Part shown: piece after piece, positions 43,472-51,919 of the stretch | Layout: every line of letters starts with the position of its first letter | How positions within the stretch are numbered: position 1 is the first letter of the stretch | Source: Pigmentiphaga kullae | GTDB lineage: Bacteria > Pseudomonadota > Gammaproteobacteria > Burkholderiales > Burkholderiaceae_B | DNA: 64,000 bases | Assembly: GCF_004216695.1 (NCBI RefSeq) | Contig: NZ_SGXC01000001.1 | Coordinates: 496,001 to 560,000 of the forward strand | Reading direction: 5' to 3' | Made by a program: the position numbers and the translations under genes | Notes under the pieces: generated by a model | Told to the model about the DNA's origin: nothing | Database searches by the model: none | The model's input: the letters and a program-made list of their open reading frames with translations, nothing else

Positions 43472-44701
43472 TCAGATGGCGCCGGCGGCGCGCAGCGCCT
43501 CGATACCGGCGGCGTCGTAGCCCAGTTCGGCCAGGATCTCGGCGCTGTGCTGGCCCAGCGTGGGCGGCGCCTCCAGGTCCGGCAGCGCGGCATCGGCGAA
43601 GCGCATGGGGCTGGCGACCTGCGGGACCCGGCCGCCGCTGGGGTGCTCGATATGGCGCAAGAGGCCGCGCGCGATCGTCTGCGGCTCCTCGAATACCTCG
43701 GCCACGGTGTTGATCGGGCCGCACGGCACGCCCGCGCCGTCGAGCAAGGCAAGCAGGCTCGCGCGGTCGCGCCGCGCGAGGTCCTCGCGCAACATGGCCG
43801 ACAGCTGTTCGATATTGCGCACGCGCTGCGCGTTGGTGGCGTAGCGTTCGTCCGCCCCCCATTCCGCGCGGCCCAGGGCCTCGCACAGCTTGCGGAACTG
43901 GCCGTCGTTGCCGACCACCAGGATGATGTCGCCGTCGGCGCAGCGGTAGACGTCCTGCGGCTGGATGTTGGGATGGGCGTTGCCGTTGCGCCGCGGCGGC
44001 TTGCCGGACACGAGATAGTTCATGGCCTGGTTGGCGAGGGTGGCCACCTGCACGTCGAACATGCCGATGTCGATGTACTCGCCCTTGCCCGTCTCGTTGC
44101 GCCGGGCCAGCGCGGCCAGCACCGCCACTGCCGTATACATGCCGGTCATCAGGTCGACGATGGGCACGCCCACCTTTTGCGGACCGCCGCCGGGGCGGCC
44201 GTCTCGTTCACCGGTCACGCTCATCAGGCCACCCATGGCCTGTATCAGGAAATCGTAGGCGGGCTGGTCGCGGCGCGGGCCGGTCTGCCCGAAGCCGGTG
44301 ACCGAGCAATAGATCAGCCGGGGGTTCAGTCCACGCAGCGACGCCTCGTCCAGGCCGTAGCGCGCCAGCGTGCCGACCTTGTAGTTCTCCAGCAGGATGT
44401 CGGCGCGCATGGCCAGCTCGCGCACGACACGCTGGCCCTCGGGCGTGTCCAGCCCGACCGTGATCGACCGCTTGCCGCGGTTGACCGCGAGATAGTAGCC
44501 CGCCTCCTCGGTGTCCTCGCCCCGTCCGTCCTTCAGGAAGGGCGGCCCCCAGGCGCGGGTGTCGTCGCCGCTGCCCGGGCGCTCCACCTTGATGACGTCG
44601 GCGCCCAGGTCGGCCAGGGTCTGGCTGGCCCAGGGGGCGGCCAGGATACGGCTCAGGTCCAGGACCTTGACGTGCGACAACGGGCCCGTCGATCGATGCA
44701 T
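43472..44701 (-). CDS. CaiB/BaiF (class III) CoA-transferase
   Basis: 409 residues. Family signatures are VKVLDLSRILAAPWASQTLA at the N-terminus, ADVIKVERPGSGDDTR, and PIVDLMTGMYTAVAVLAALA with the catalytic Asp183 that forms the acyl anhydride. GKGEYIDIGMFDVQV follows. Such enzymes move CoA between carboxylic acids, commonly from succinyl-CoA. The ATG at 44701 follows GGAGGAATGT. In this cluster it could activate citramalate, mesaconate or a related acid; that is inference. A dyad of the shared motif lies 110 bases upstream. Confidence 0.93.
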   Translation of the reverse strand: MHRSTGPLSHVKVLDLSRILAAPWASQTLADLGADVIKVERPGSGDDTRAWGPPFLKDGRGEDTEEAGYYLAVNRGKRSITVGLDTPEGQRVVRELAMRADILLENYKVGTLARYGLDEASLRGLNPRLIYCSVTGFGQTGPRRDQPAYDFLIQAMGGLMSVTGERDGRPGGGPQKVGVPIVDLMTGMYTAVAVLAALARRNETGKGEYIDIGMFDVQVATLANQAMNYLVSGKPPRRNGNAHPNIQPQDVYRCADGDIILVVGNDGQFRKLCEALGRAEWGADERYATNAQRVRNIEQLSAMLREDLARRDRASLLALLDGAGVPCGPINTVAEVFEEPQTIARGLLRHIEHPSGGRVPQVASPMRFADAALPDLEAPPTLGQHSAEILAELGYDAAGIEALRAAGAI

Positions 44702-44965
44702 ACATTCCTCCGCGTGCGCGCCGATGGCCGGACGCGTCCCGTGCGTCCGCGCCTGTCGCCGCTGTCCGGACTCTAGGGGCACGGCGCGGGCTTGCCTACT
44801 GCCTGCGCCGTCAAGACTGCAATGCGTCCATGCGCATAACGTGCGCGCTATATCCCCGGCGCGCAGGCAGAAATGCCGCGCGGGTGCACCGCGCGGGCGG
44901 CGCGGGCCGGAATAATGAGCCGCATTGATGGACCGCATACCGAACGCATTCCGGAGACCCCACCG
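44702..44965. promoter_or_regulatory. Divergent promoter region of CoA-transferase and ketopantoate-reductase-like genes
   Basis: 264 bases. It contains copy 2 of the shared dyad at 44812-44824, an AGCTATATCCC-like patch around 44847-44855, and GC-rich inverted repeats near 44875-44900. GGAG ahead of 44966 is the ribosome site of the plus-strand gene. No coding capacity is apparent. Confidence 0.4.
44812..44824 (-). promoter_or_regulatory. Copy 2 of the shared 13-bp dyad
   Basis: Reads CATTGCAGTCTTG on the minus strand, 110 bases upstream of the CaiB/BaiF CoA-transferase start at 44701. It is the most divergent of the five copies. Confidence 0.4.
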
Positions 44966-46006
44966 ATGAACGACGCGCACCACCGGACCCCGCCCGCCCC
45001 TGGCCGCATGAAGATAGGCGTCGCCGGCGCGGGCGCGATAGGCGGCTTCCTGGCCGCGCGCCTGGCCCTGGCGGGCAACGAGGTCAGCGTATTGGCGCGC
45101 GGCGCCACGCTGCGCGCGCTGGACCAGCACGGCATCCGGCTGGACAGCGGCGGCGCGCGGTCGGTCGCCCGCGTCCGCGCCAGCGACGATCCGCGGCAGC
45201 TCGGCCCGCAGGACCTGCTGATCCTGGCGGTCAAATCGCCGTCGCTGCCCGGACTGGCCGACCGCCTGGGCCCCATGATCGGACCGGACACCGTGGTGCT
45301 GCCCGCCTTGAACGGCGTGCCATGGTGGTTCTTCCAGTCGGGCGGCGGCCCGCTGGCCGGCCACCGGCTGCGTGCCGTGGATCCCGACGGCCGGCTCGAA
45401 CACGCCATCCCCGCGGACCGCGTCCTGGGCTTCGTGGTGTTTCCCTCCAGTTCCTGCCCCGAACCCGGCGTGGTCGCCCACGCCTCGGGATCGCGGCTGG
45501 TGGTGGGCGAGCCGGGCGGCGGCGCCAGCCCGCGCGCGCAGAACGTCGCCGCGAGCCTGGCCGCCGCCGGCTTCGAGGCATCCGCCAGCCCCGACATCCG
45601 CCGCATCGTCTGGGAAAAACTGCTGGGCAACGCCTGCTTCAACCCGGTCAGCCTGCTGACGGGCTCGCACACCGATCTGCTGATCGACGACGAACGGGTC
45701 AACCGCCTGTTCCAGGCCATGATGCGCGAACTGCTGGCCATGGGCGACGCGCTGGGCCTGCCGCTGGCCATCGAGCCCCCGGCGCGGCTGGCGGTCACGC
45801 GCAAGCTGGGCCACATCAAGACCTCGATGCTGCAGGACGTGGAAGCGGGCCGCGCCGTGGAACTGGACAGCATCCTGGGCGCGGCCGTCGAGATCGCCGG
45901 GGAACTGGGCGTGCCCGCGCCGCTGCTCGACACCGTCTACGCGCTGGCGCGGGTGCGCGCCGAGCGGCTGGGCCTGTACACCCCGCCGTTAACGCCCACG
46001 CCATAG
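44966..46006 (+). CDS. 2-dehydropantoate 2-reductase family protein
   Basis: 346 residues. The NADP-binding motif is MKIGVAGAGAIGGFLAARLA, followed by LLILAVKSPSLPGL and VVLPALNGVPWWFFQ. The C-terminal helical domain has RIVWEKLLGNACFNPVSLLT, with the catalytic Lys, and LGHIKTSMLQDVEAGRAVEL. The ATG at 44966 has GGAG upstream; residues before MKIGV look unstructured, so 45008 is an alternative. Catabolic relatives reduce or oxidise various 2-keto/2-hydroxy acids, so a pantothenate role should not be assumed in this cluster. Confidence 0.86.
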   Translation: MNDAHHRTPPAPGRMKIGVAGAGAIGGFLAARLALAGNEVSVLARGATLRALDQHGIRLDSGGARSVARVRASDDPRQLGPQDLLILAVKSPSLPGLADRLGPMIGPDTVVLPALNGVPWWFFQSGGGPLAGHRLRAVDPDGRLEHAIPADRVLGFVVFPSSSCPEPGVVAHASGSRLVVGEPGGGASPRAQNVAASLAAAGFEASASPDIRRIVWEKLLGNACFNPVSLLTGSHTDLLIDDERVNRLFQAMMRELLAMGDALGLPLAIEPPARLAVTRKLGHIKTSMLQDVEAGRAVELDSILGAAVEIAGELGVPAPLLDTVYALARVRAERLGLYTPPLTPTP

Positions 46007-46014
46007 CAGCTTTG
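46002..46014 (+). promoter_or_regulatory. Copy 3 of the shared 13-bp dyad
   Basis: CATAGCAGCTTTG, overlapping the stop codon of the reductase-like gene, 93 bases before the Bug gene start at 46108. Orientation and distance match copy 5 upstream of another Bug gene. Confidence 0.5.
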
Positions 46015-46107
46015 CGCGGCGGCGCCTATCCGGCGGCGAAGCCGGCCCGATACCATGCCCGGACATCGACAAGACAGGCGGCCACGTCCGCCACGGAGGA
46101 GACTGCC

Positions 46108-47088
46108 ATGCACGCCAGACGCCTTGCGGCCTGCCTGATCGCGAGCTGCACCCTGGGGATCTTCACGGCACCGGCCATGGCGCAGGGCGCCTCGTGGCCC
46201 ACGCGGCCGATCCGCTTCATCGTGCCCTTTCCCCCGGGCGGACCGACCGACACCTATGTGCGCACCATCGCCGGCCCCCTGGGCGAGGCGCTCAAGCAGA
46301 CCGTCGTCGTCGAGAACCGCGCGGGCGCCGGCGGCTCGATCGGCACGGCCGCCGTGGCCAAGGCGGCGCCGGACGGCTACACCATGGGCCTGGGCGCGGG
46401 AGGCGCGCTGATGGTCATGCCCCACCTGATGAAGGTCCCCTACTCGGTCACGCAGGACCTGGCCTACGTTTCCAGCCTGGCGCAGGTGCCCGCCGTCATC
46501 GCGGTCAACGCCAAGTCCGGCATCACCAACATGGCGCAATTCCTGGAGCGCGCCCGCAGCCATCCCGGCAAGATGAACTACGGCAGCGCGGGCACCGGCA
46601 CCATGGTCCATCTGGCCGGCGAGCGCTTCAAGCGCGCGGCGGGCATCGACATCGTCCACGTGCCCTATGCCGGCGCGGCGCCCGCGATCACCGACCTGCT
46701 GGGCGGGCAGGTCGAGTCCATGGTCTCGGACCTGACACCGATCCTGCCCCACGTGCAGGCGGGCACGGTGCGCGTGCTGGCGGTGACCACCGAAAAGCGG
46801 ACCCCGCTGCTGCCCGACGCACCTACCCTGGTCGAGCTGGGCTATCCCAAGGTGGTGCAGGCGACCGAGTACGGCGTCATCATGCCGGCCGGCACGCCGC
46901 CCGCCATCGTCAACCGCGTCCAGCGCGAACTGGCCACCATCATGGCCACCCCCGAGGTGCGCAAGGCCTACGAGCAGATGGGGTCGCTTGCCGTCTCCAG
47001 CCCGCCCGAGCAATATCGCAAGAATGTCCTCGGCAGCTACGAGTTCTGGGGCCAATTCATCAAGGAAACCGGCATCTCGCTGAACTGA
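46108..47088 (+). CDS. Bug-family tripartite tricarboxylate transporter receptor
   Basis: 326 residues, signal peptide ending near AMA-QG. Marks are WPTRPIRFIVPFPPGGPTD, VVVENRAGAGGSIGTAAVAK, LLPDAPTLVELGYPK and TEYGVIMPAGTPP. It heads an operon with the two LeuCD-like subunits, after a GGAGGA ribosome site. The ligand is therefore probably the hydroxy- or unsaturated dicarboxylate these enzymes process. Confidence 0.93.
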   Translation: MHARRLAACLIASCTLGIFTAPAMAQGASWPTRPIRFIVPFPPGGPTDTYVRTIAGPLGEALKQTVVVENRAGAGGSIGTAAVAKAAPDGYTMGLGAGGALMVMPHLMKVPYSVTQDLAYVSSLAQVPAVIAVNAKSGITNMAQFLERARSHPGKMNYGSAGTGTMVHLAGERFKRAAGIDIVHVPYAGAAPAITDLLGGQVESMVSDLTPILPHVQAGTVRVLAVTTEKRTPLLPDAPTLVELGYPKVVQATEYGVIMPAGTPPAIVNRVQRELATIMATPEVRKAYEQMGSLAVSSPPEQYRKNVLGSYEFWGQFIKETGISLN

Positions 47089-47112
47089 CCGATCCCCATA
47101 GGAAACCTTGCC

Positions 47113-48399
47113 ATGCCGACCTCCACCGGCCAGACCATCGCCCAAAAGATACTGGCCCGCGCCGCGGGCCGCGAGACCGTGGCGCCGGGCGAATACGTCA
47201 ACTGCGTGCCCGACCACGTCGTCACCCAGGAGATGGTCTGGCCCATGCACAAGCGCAACCTGGAGAAGATAGGCGCGACCGCGTTCGCACGGCCCGAGAA
47301 GGCCATCATCGTCATCGACCATACGCCGGCGGCCGCCACCGGATCGCCGCACGCCGCCACGCACCACATGCTCAGGCAGCTGACGCGCGACTTCGGCGTC
47401 GACAACTTCTACGGCCCCAACACCGGCCTGCGCCACCTGGTGCTGGTCGAACGCGGCTTTGCCCGGCCCGGTTCCCTGGTGTTTTCGGACGAAGGCAACA
47501 TCGCCTCGATCGGTGCGGTGGGCGCGCTGAACATCCCCATGTCCACCGACGTGCTGGCGCCGCTGCTGAACGACCGGCACTGGGTGTGCGTGCCGCGCAC
47601 GGTGCGCATCGAACTGGTGGGCAGCCTGCCCTTCGGCGTAACCGGACGCGACCTGGTCCAGGCCATCATCCGCGACCACGAGGAAGAAGGCACTTTCCTG
47701 CAATGCTGCGTCGAGTACGGCGGGCCTGGGCTGGCTGGCCTCGGCCTGGACGACCGGCAGGCCATCCTGGCTTCGACCTTCCATACGGGCTCGGACACCG
47801 CCATCATGGACGTCGATGCGCTCGCGCTCGACTACGTCGACGAACGCGCCGATGGCCGGCCGTATCAGGTCCTGCGCAGCGACCCGGACGCGGACTACGC
47901 GGCGGTGCTGACCTACGACCTGTCGCAACTGACGCCCATGGTGACCGTGCCGCCCACGCAGAGCGGCGCGGTCGACGTCGCACAGGTGGCGGGCCGGCGC
48001 ATCGACCACGCCGCCGTGGGGTCGTGCGCCAACAACCGGCTGGAAGACATGCGCGCGACGGCCGCCGTACTGCGCGGCCGCCGGATCGCGCCGCACGTCA
48101 CGATGTACATCTCGCCGGGCAGCCAGAATGTCTATGCCGCGGCCGCGCGCGAAGGATTGCTGGAGGTGTTCGCCAATGCCGGCGCCACCGTGCTGTCGCC
48201 CGGCTGCAATACCTGTTGGGGCTATCTGGGCGTGCTCAGCGGCGAGGACGTCTCCATCACCACCCACCAGTTCAACTACCAGGGCCGCAACGGCAGCACC
48301 CAGGCCGCGGTCCACCTCGCCTCGCCCTATACGGTGGCGGCCTCGGCCGTGGCCGGCGAGATCACGGACCCCCGCCCGCTGCTGGCGGGCCGGCTTTGA
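47113..48399 (+). CDS. Aconitase-superfamily large subunit, LeuC-like (divergent)
   Basis: 428 residues. The [4Fe-4S] cysteines are kept: C305 in GSCANNR, C365 and C368 in SPGCNTCWG. The C-terminal LASPYTVAASAVAGEITDPR matches LeuC/homoaconitase proteins. However, the DSHT loop that gives catalytic residues in aconitases is replaced by SDEGN (residues 125-129), although the flanking GAVGAL and STDVLA are conserved. The protein should still carry a cluster and dehydrate or hydrate a hydroxy-diacid, but with altered chemistry. It is 24 bases after a Bug gene and 13 before its small-subunit gene. Confidence 0.87.
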   Translation: MPTSTGQTIAQKILARAAGRETVAPGEYVNCVPDHVVTQEMVWPMHKRNLEKIGATAFARPEKAIIVIDHTPAAATGSPHAATHHMLRQLTRDFGVDNFYGPNTGLRHLVLVERGFARPGSLVFSDEGNIASIGAVGALNIPMSTDVLAPLLNDRHWVCVPRTVRIELVGSLPFGVTGRDLVQAIIRDHEEEGTFLQCCVEYGGPGLAGLGLDDRQAILASTFHTGSDTAIMDVDALALDYVDERADGRPYQVLRSDPDADYAAVLTYDLSQLTPMVTVPPTQSGAVDVAQVAGRRIDHAAVGSCANNRLEDMRATAAVLRGRRIAPHVTMYISPGSQNVYAAAAREGLLEVFANAGATVLSPGCNTCWGYLGVLSGEDVSITTHQFNYQGRNGSTQAAVHLASPYTVAASAVAGEITDPRPLLAGRL

Positions 48400-48412
48400 G
48401 GAGCGGCACGAC

Positions 48413-48949
48413 ATGAACGAAGCACCCTCCGTGCGCACGCTGCGGGGCCGGGTCTGGAAGTTCGGCGACCAGGTCTGCGGCGACGACGGCATCATCGAAT
48501 TCGCCGCGGTGCGGGACGGCTTCGGCAAGCCCTTCGACCTGGACGCGCTGCGGCAGATGTGCTTTCGCCAGCTGCGGCCCGAGTTCCCGTCGCAAGTCCG
48601 GCCGGGCGACATCGTGGTCGGCGGCAGGAACTTCGCGCATCACAACCACGTGGAAGTCAGCGTCGCCATCAAGGCCTCGGGTATCGCTGCGGTGCTGGTG
48701 GAATCCTGCGAATCGGGCTTCATCCGGCGGGCGCTCAGCCAGGGCCTGCCGATACTGCTCGTTCCCGGCATCACGCAGGCCGTGGCCGACGGCGACGTGA
48801 TCGGCGTCACGCCGGCCACCGGCGCGATCGAACTGGCCGACGGCCGCGTCATCCCGTCGCCGCCGTTTTCGCCGCAGATGGTGCGGATCTGGGAAAGCGG
48901 CGGACTGGTCAACGCGCTGGCCGGGGAGTTCGCGGCGGCGCGAGCCTAG
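48413..48949 (+). CDS. Aconitase-superfamily small (swivel) subunit, LeuD-like (divergent)
   Basis: 178 residues. The swivel domain is recognisable from RGRVWKFGDQV, RPGDIVVGGRNF, and IRRALSQGLPILLVPG. The catalytic loop GxGSSRE of LeuD is replaced by AHHNHVE (residues 75-81), so the substrate-binding Ser and Arg are gone. The N-terminal D-x-D-xI motif is also altered (VCGDDGI). The loss parallels changes in the large subunit, pointing to a subfamily rather than decay. The ATG at 48413 follows GAGGAG. It overlaps the convergent GST gene by four bases. Confidence 0.85.
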   Translation: MNEAPSVRTLRGRVWKFGDQVCGDDGIIEFAAVRDGFGKPFDLDALRQMCFRQLRPEFPSQVRPGDIVVGGRNFAHHNHVEVSVAIKASGIAAVLVESCESGFIRRALSQGLPILLVPGITQAVADGDVIGVTPATGAIELADGRVIPSPPFSPQMVRIWESGGLVNALAGEFAAARA

Positions 48950-49578
48950 GCCGGGGTCTGCTGGCGCGGATCGAACTGCACCGTCCGGCGCAGCGATTCG
49001 CGCTCGGCCATGCGGTCGGCCCATGCCGACAGGCGCGGCCGCATGGCGCGCCATTGCAGGTCGGCGAAACGGAAATCCGCATGGCCGACCCCGACCGCCA
49101 CGCCCAGGTGGCCGATGTCGAACTCGCGGCGTTCCAGCTCGTCCACCGTGGCTTCCAGCGCATCCAGCGTGGCCAGGGTCTTGGCGTGGTACGAGGACAG
49201 GTGCGCCGGCGACTGCAGGGCTGGGTCGCGGCCGCGTTCGTTGTTCCACAGGATCAGGATGTCGGTCAGCCCGTTGCCCAGCGCATGCCAGCGCAGCGCG
49301 GCCAGACGCTGCTCGAAATCCCGCGGAAACAGGCGGCCCTTGCGGCTGTGGTGGTCCAGGTATTCGCAGATGACCAACGAGTCGTACAGGGCCACGCCCT
49401 CGTCGGTCACCAGGGTCGGGATCTTGCCCAGCGGGTTGTCCCGCTCCACGTCGGCGTTCACGGTGGACAGCGAGACGGTGGACAGGCAGGTTTCGATGGA
49501 CGCGTCCAGTCCGGTCTCGATGGCCGCGGCCATGACCTTGCGCACGTAGGGGGAGCGGGTGGACCAATGCAGCTTCAT
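48946..49578 (-). CDS. Glutathione S-transferase family protein
   Basis: 210 residues. MKLHWSTRSPYVRKVMAAAI opens the thioredoxin-like domain. KIPTLVTDEGVALYDSLVI is the glutathione site, and the helical C-terminal domain contains FDIGHLGVAVGVGHADFRFA. It is a paralogue of the GST at 42846. A copy of the shared dyad lies 68 bases before its start, so it may be coexpressed with the CoA/dicarboxylate enzymes. Neither its substrate nor a peroxidase or isomerase activity can be told from sequence. Confidence 0.9.
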   Translation of the reverse strand: MKLHWSTRSPYVRKVMAAAIETGLDASIETCLSTVSLSTVNADVERDNPLGKIPTLVTDEGVALYDSLVICEYLDHHSRKGRLFPRDFEQRLAALRWHALGNGLTDILILWNNERGRDPALQSPAHLSSYHAKTLATLDALEATVDELERREFDIGHLGVAVGVGHADFRFADLQWRAMRPRLSAWADRMAERESLRRTVQFDPRQQTPA

Positions 49579-49645
49579 GCGCGCTTTCCGTCGAAACGTT
49601 TCATATGGCGGCCAGTATATCCACCCGGGCGCGCGCGACCGCCGG

Positions 49646-49658
49646 CAAAGCTGGTGTG
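49646..49658 (-). promoter_or_regulatory. Copy 4 of the shared 13-bp dyad, inside a hairpin
   Basis: Reads CACACCAGCTTTG on the minus strand, 68 bases before the GST start at 49578 and 92 before the fumarase-like gene. It is flanked by GCCGGCA (49641-49647) and TGCCGGC (49657-49663), which form a 7-bp stem. A separate palindrome GAAACGTTTC at 49593-49602 is nearer the GST start. Confidence 0.4.
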
Positions 49659-49749
49659 CCGGCCAGGTGATAGCAGCGGGCCGGCCGCATCGCTATAGTC
49701 GGTAAATGCCTAGGAACGCGCGCGCCCGGACGCGCCACAGGGGAGACAG

Positions 49750-50619
49750 ATGGCCATCAGCTACGACCTCGTGCGGTCGGTCAGCGCCCAGCTCTACGAA
49801 CGCGCGCTGAAAAAAATACCCGAGGACACCAAGGAAGCGCTGCGCGCGGCCGAGCGCGGCGAGCACAACGAGGTCGCGCGCGGCACGCTGCGCATCATGC
49901 TGCAAAGCGCCGATGCCGCCGAAGCCCGCCAGCATTTCGTCTGTTCCGATTCCGGCGTGCCCGTGTACTTCGTCGGCATCGGCACCGGCGCCCGGCTGGA
50001 GGGCGACATCAAACGCGCCTTCGCCGACGGCTTCGACGACCTGGTCGCCAGCATCCAGCCGCCGCTGCTGGCCCACGTGACCAATCCCCTTACCAACGAG
50101 CGCGGCTACAAGGGCAAGGACATGCCCATCGTGACCTTCGACCTGATCGACGGCGCCGACTACGTGGACATCACCTGTTCGCCCAAGGCGCTGGGCTCGG
50201 GCCGCTGGGCAGCGCTGGAAATTTTCACCTTCCCCAGCCTGGAGACCATCGAGCGCTACGTGATGGATGTCATCCTGAAGGCGGGGTCGCAGCACTGCCC
50301 GCCGGTGGTGATCGGCGTGGGCATAGGCGGCACCTTCGACTATGCCGCCAAGCTGGCCAAGCAGGCGACGCTGCGGCCCATCGGCACGGTCAATCCCGAG
50401 CCCACGCTGGCTGCGATGGAAGACCGCTTGAAGGAAGCCGCCAACGCGACGGGCTTCGGCCCCATGGGTACCGGCGGCGACAGCACCGCGATGGCCGTGC
50501 ACGTGGACTATGCCTCGGGCCATGGCTTCACGCCGGTGGCGGTGTGTTTCAACTGCTGGATCAACCGGCGTACCCGCGCCCGCATCCATGATTCGGGCCG
50601 GGTGGAGATCATCGAATGA
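49750..50619 (+). CDS. Class I fumarase/tartrate dehydratase alpha subunit (TtdA-like; possible mesaconase)
   Basis: 289 residues, as in two-subunit class I hydro-lyases. The probable cluster ligands are C65 (FVCSDSGVP, in place of the usual CQDTG), C183 (QHCPPVVIGVGIGG) and C269 (CFNCWINRR). The family hydrates fumarate, mesaconate or tartrate-type acids with an oxygen-sensitive [4Fe-4S] cluster. Next to a LeuCD-like pair, a CitE-like lyase and a CoA-transferase, mesaconate is an attractive substrate, but this is inference. The beta subunit gene follows after 28 bases. Confidence 0.9.
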   Translation: MAISYDLVRSVSAQLYERALKKIPEDTKEALRAAERGEHNEVARGTLRIMLQSADAAEARQHFVCSDSGVPVYFVGIGTGARLEGDIKRAFADGFDDLVASIQPPLLAHVTNPLTNERGYKGKDMPIVTFDLIDGADYVDITCSPKALGSGRWAALEIFTFPSLETIERYVMDVILKAGSQHCPPVVIGVGIGGTFDYAAKLAKQATLRPIGTVNPEPTLAAMEDRLKEAANATGFGPMGTGGDSTAMAVHVDYASGHGFTPVAVCFNCWINRRTRARIHDSGRVEIIE

Positions 50620-50647
50620 CGGTCTGGCCTGACGAGGAATCGATATC

Positions 50648-51271
50648 GTGAGCACCCTGCACGAACTTGAATTGCCCCTGGACGAAGACAAGGTCCGGTC
50701 GCTGCGCGTGGGCGACCAGGTCCGCCTGCACGGCGAGGTCGTGCTGTGCGCGGGCATGACGACGCACGAACGCCTGACCGGATTGCTCGACCGTGGCGAA
50801 GCGCCTCCCATCGACCTGAACGGTGCCGCGCTGCTGCATCTGGGCAGCTACAGCCGGGAGGCCGATGGCCGGTTCGAGGTGCTGTACCTGAACCCCACCA
50901 CCAGCACGCGCTTCAACGGCTTCATGCCGCGGCTGATCCGCGAGCTGGGGTTGCGGGTGACGGGAGGCAAGGGCGGGCTGGATGCGCGCAGCGTCGAGGC
51001 CATGCGGGAGGCGGGCTGCGTGTACCTGTCGTTTCTGGGCGGGGGGTGCACGCTGCTGTCGGAAGCGATACGGGAGGTGGTGGCGGTGCACTGGAACGAC
51101 CTGGTGCACCACTACCGGCTGGTGAAATTGCGGGTGGAGGGGTTGGGGCCGGCTACGGTGGGGATCGATGCGCAGGGCAACAGCCTGTACGGCGACCTGG
51201 CAGAGGCGGCACACGACCGGCTGCCCGCGATCCTTGCTCGCCTCGGCGAGCGTAGGGCGGAAGGCGTCTAG
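50648..51271 (+). CDS. Class I fumarase/tartrate dehydratase beta subunit (TtdB-like)
   Basis: 207 residues with a GTG start. The swivel-like beta domain has VRLHGEVVLCAGMTTHERL (family usually GRDxAH), YLNPTTSTRFNGFMPRLIRE (family usually GPTTSxRM), VTGGKGGLDARSVEAM and CVYLSFLGGGCTLLSEAI. It binds the substrate while the alpha subunit carries the cluster. Substitutions in the first motif suggest an altered substrate relative to E. coli TtdB or FumA. It overlaps the convergent flavin reductase-like gene by four bases. Confidence 0.89.
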   Translation: MSTLHELELPLDEDKVRSLRVGDQVRLHGEVVLCAGMTTHERLTGLLDRGEAPPIDLNGAALLHLGSYSREADGRFEVLYLNPTTSTRFNGFMPRLIRELGLRVTGGKGGLDARSVEAMREAGCVYLSFLGGGCTLLSEAIREVVAVHWNDLVHHYRLVKLRVEGLGPATVGIDAQGNSLYGDLAEAAHDRLPAILARLGERRAEGV

Positions 51272-51903
51272 GGCGGCGGTTCCGCGCCCGGCTGCCGTTG
51301 CAGCATCGGCCGGTGGAAGATTTCCCCCAGCGCGGCATAGAAAGGCCCGCCCAGGCGGGCGATGGGCCGCATGGCGGCGCTGTTGACGCGCCGGCCGTCG
51401 TAGATGTCGGGGGACAGGTGAAAGGCGACGACCTGGCCGATGTACAGGGTGTTGTAGCCCTCGCCCAGGGTGATGGCCTGGTCCAGGCGGCATTCCATCT
51501 GCACCGGGGTCGAGGCGATGCGCGGCGGCTGGACGTGGTGGCTGGGCAGGAGGGAGATGCCCAGGGCCTCGGGTTCGCTGATCTCGGGCGGGTACTCGGC
51601 CGCGCTGGCGTGCATGATCTCCAGGTCGGCCTCGGTCGAGACGTTGACCACGAACTCACCCGTCTCGACGATGTTGCGCGCGGTGTCCTTCAGGCCGCCG
51701 TCCAGCGTGGAGATGTTGACCGCCAGCATGGGCGGGCGGGTGGCGACGTAGTTGTAGGAACTGAACGGCGCGGCGTTGACGCGGCCGTTCGCGTCCTGCG
51801 TGGTGATCCAGGCAACGGGGCGCGGCACCACGCAGCCGACGACGAGACGATAGGCGTCGGCCGGGTCCAGGCCCTGGCCGTCGACGCGTATGAATTCCTT
51901 CAT
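51268..51903 (-). CDS. Flavin reductase-like domain protein
   Basis: 211 residues. The split-barrel flavin-binding fold is shown by RLVVGCVVPRPVAWITTQD and VNAAPFSSYNYVATRPPMLA, then KDTARNIVETGEFVVNV and PVQMECRLDQAITLGEG. Such proteins bind FMN and reduce it with NAD(P)H, often supplying a monooxygenase. No two-component monooxygenase is adjacent. It is 16 bases downstream of a Bug gene on the same strand. Confidence 0.88.
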   Translation of the reverse strand: MKEFIRVDGQGLDPADAYRLVVGCVVPRPVAWITTQDANGRVNAAPFSSYNYVATRPPMLAVNISTLDGGLKDTARNIVETGEFVVNVSTEADLEIMHASAAEYPPEISEPEALGISLLPSHHVQPPRIASTPVQMECRLDQAITLGEGYNTLYIGQVVAFHLSPDIYDGRRVNSAAMRPIARLGGPFYAALGEIFHRPMLQRQPGAEPPP

Positions 51904-51919
51904 GTTCTCCGGTTCCGAT

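Noticed and set aside
44870-44905. GC-rich inverted repeats between the CoA-transferase and reductase-like genes as a terminator or operator
   Set aside because: The repeats are simple CCGCGCGG-type sequence, expected often in this composition, and no terminator is needed between divergent genes.
44966-46006. Naming the ketopantoate-reductase-like gene panE
   Set aside because: The neighbourhood is catabolic and such paralogues are common in these genomes; the biosynthetic gene cannot be distinguished by sequence alone.
49593-49602. Palindrome GAAACGTTTC upstream of the GST gene as a separate operator
   Set aside because: A single 10-base palindrome with no second copy nearby; chance occurrence is likely and it is only mentioned within another entry.
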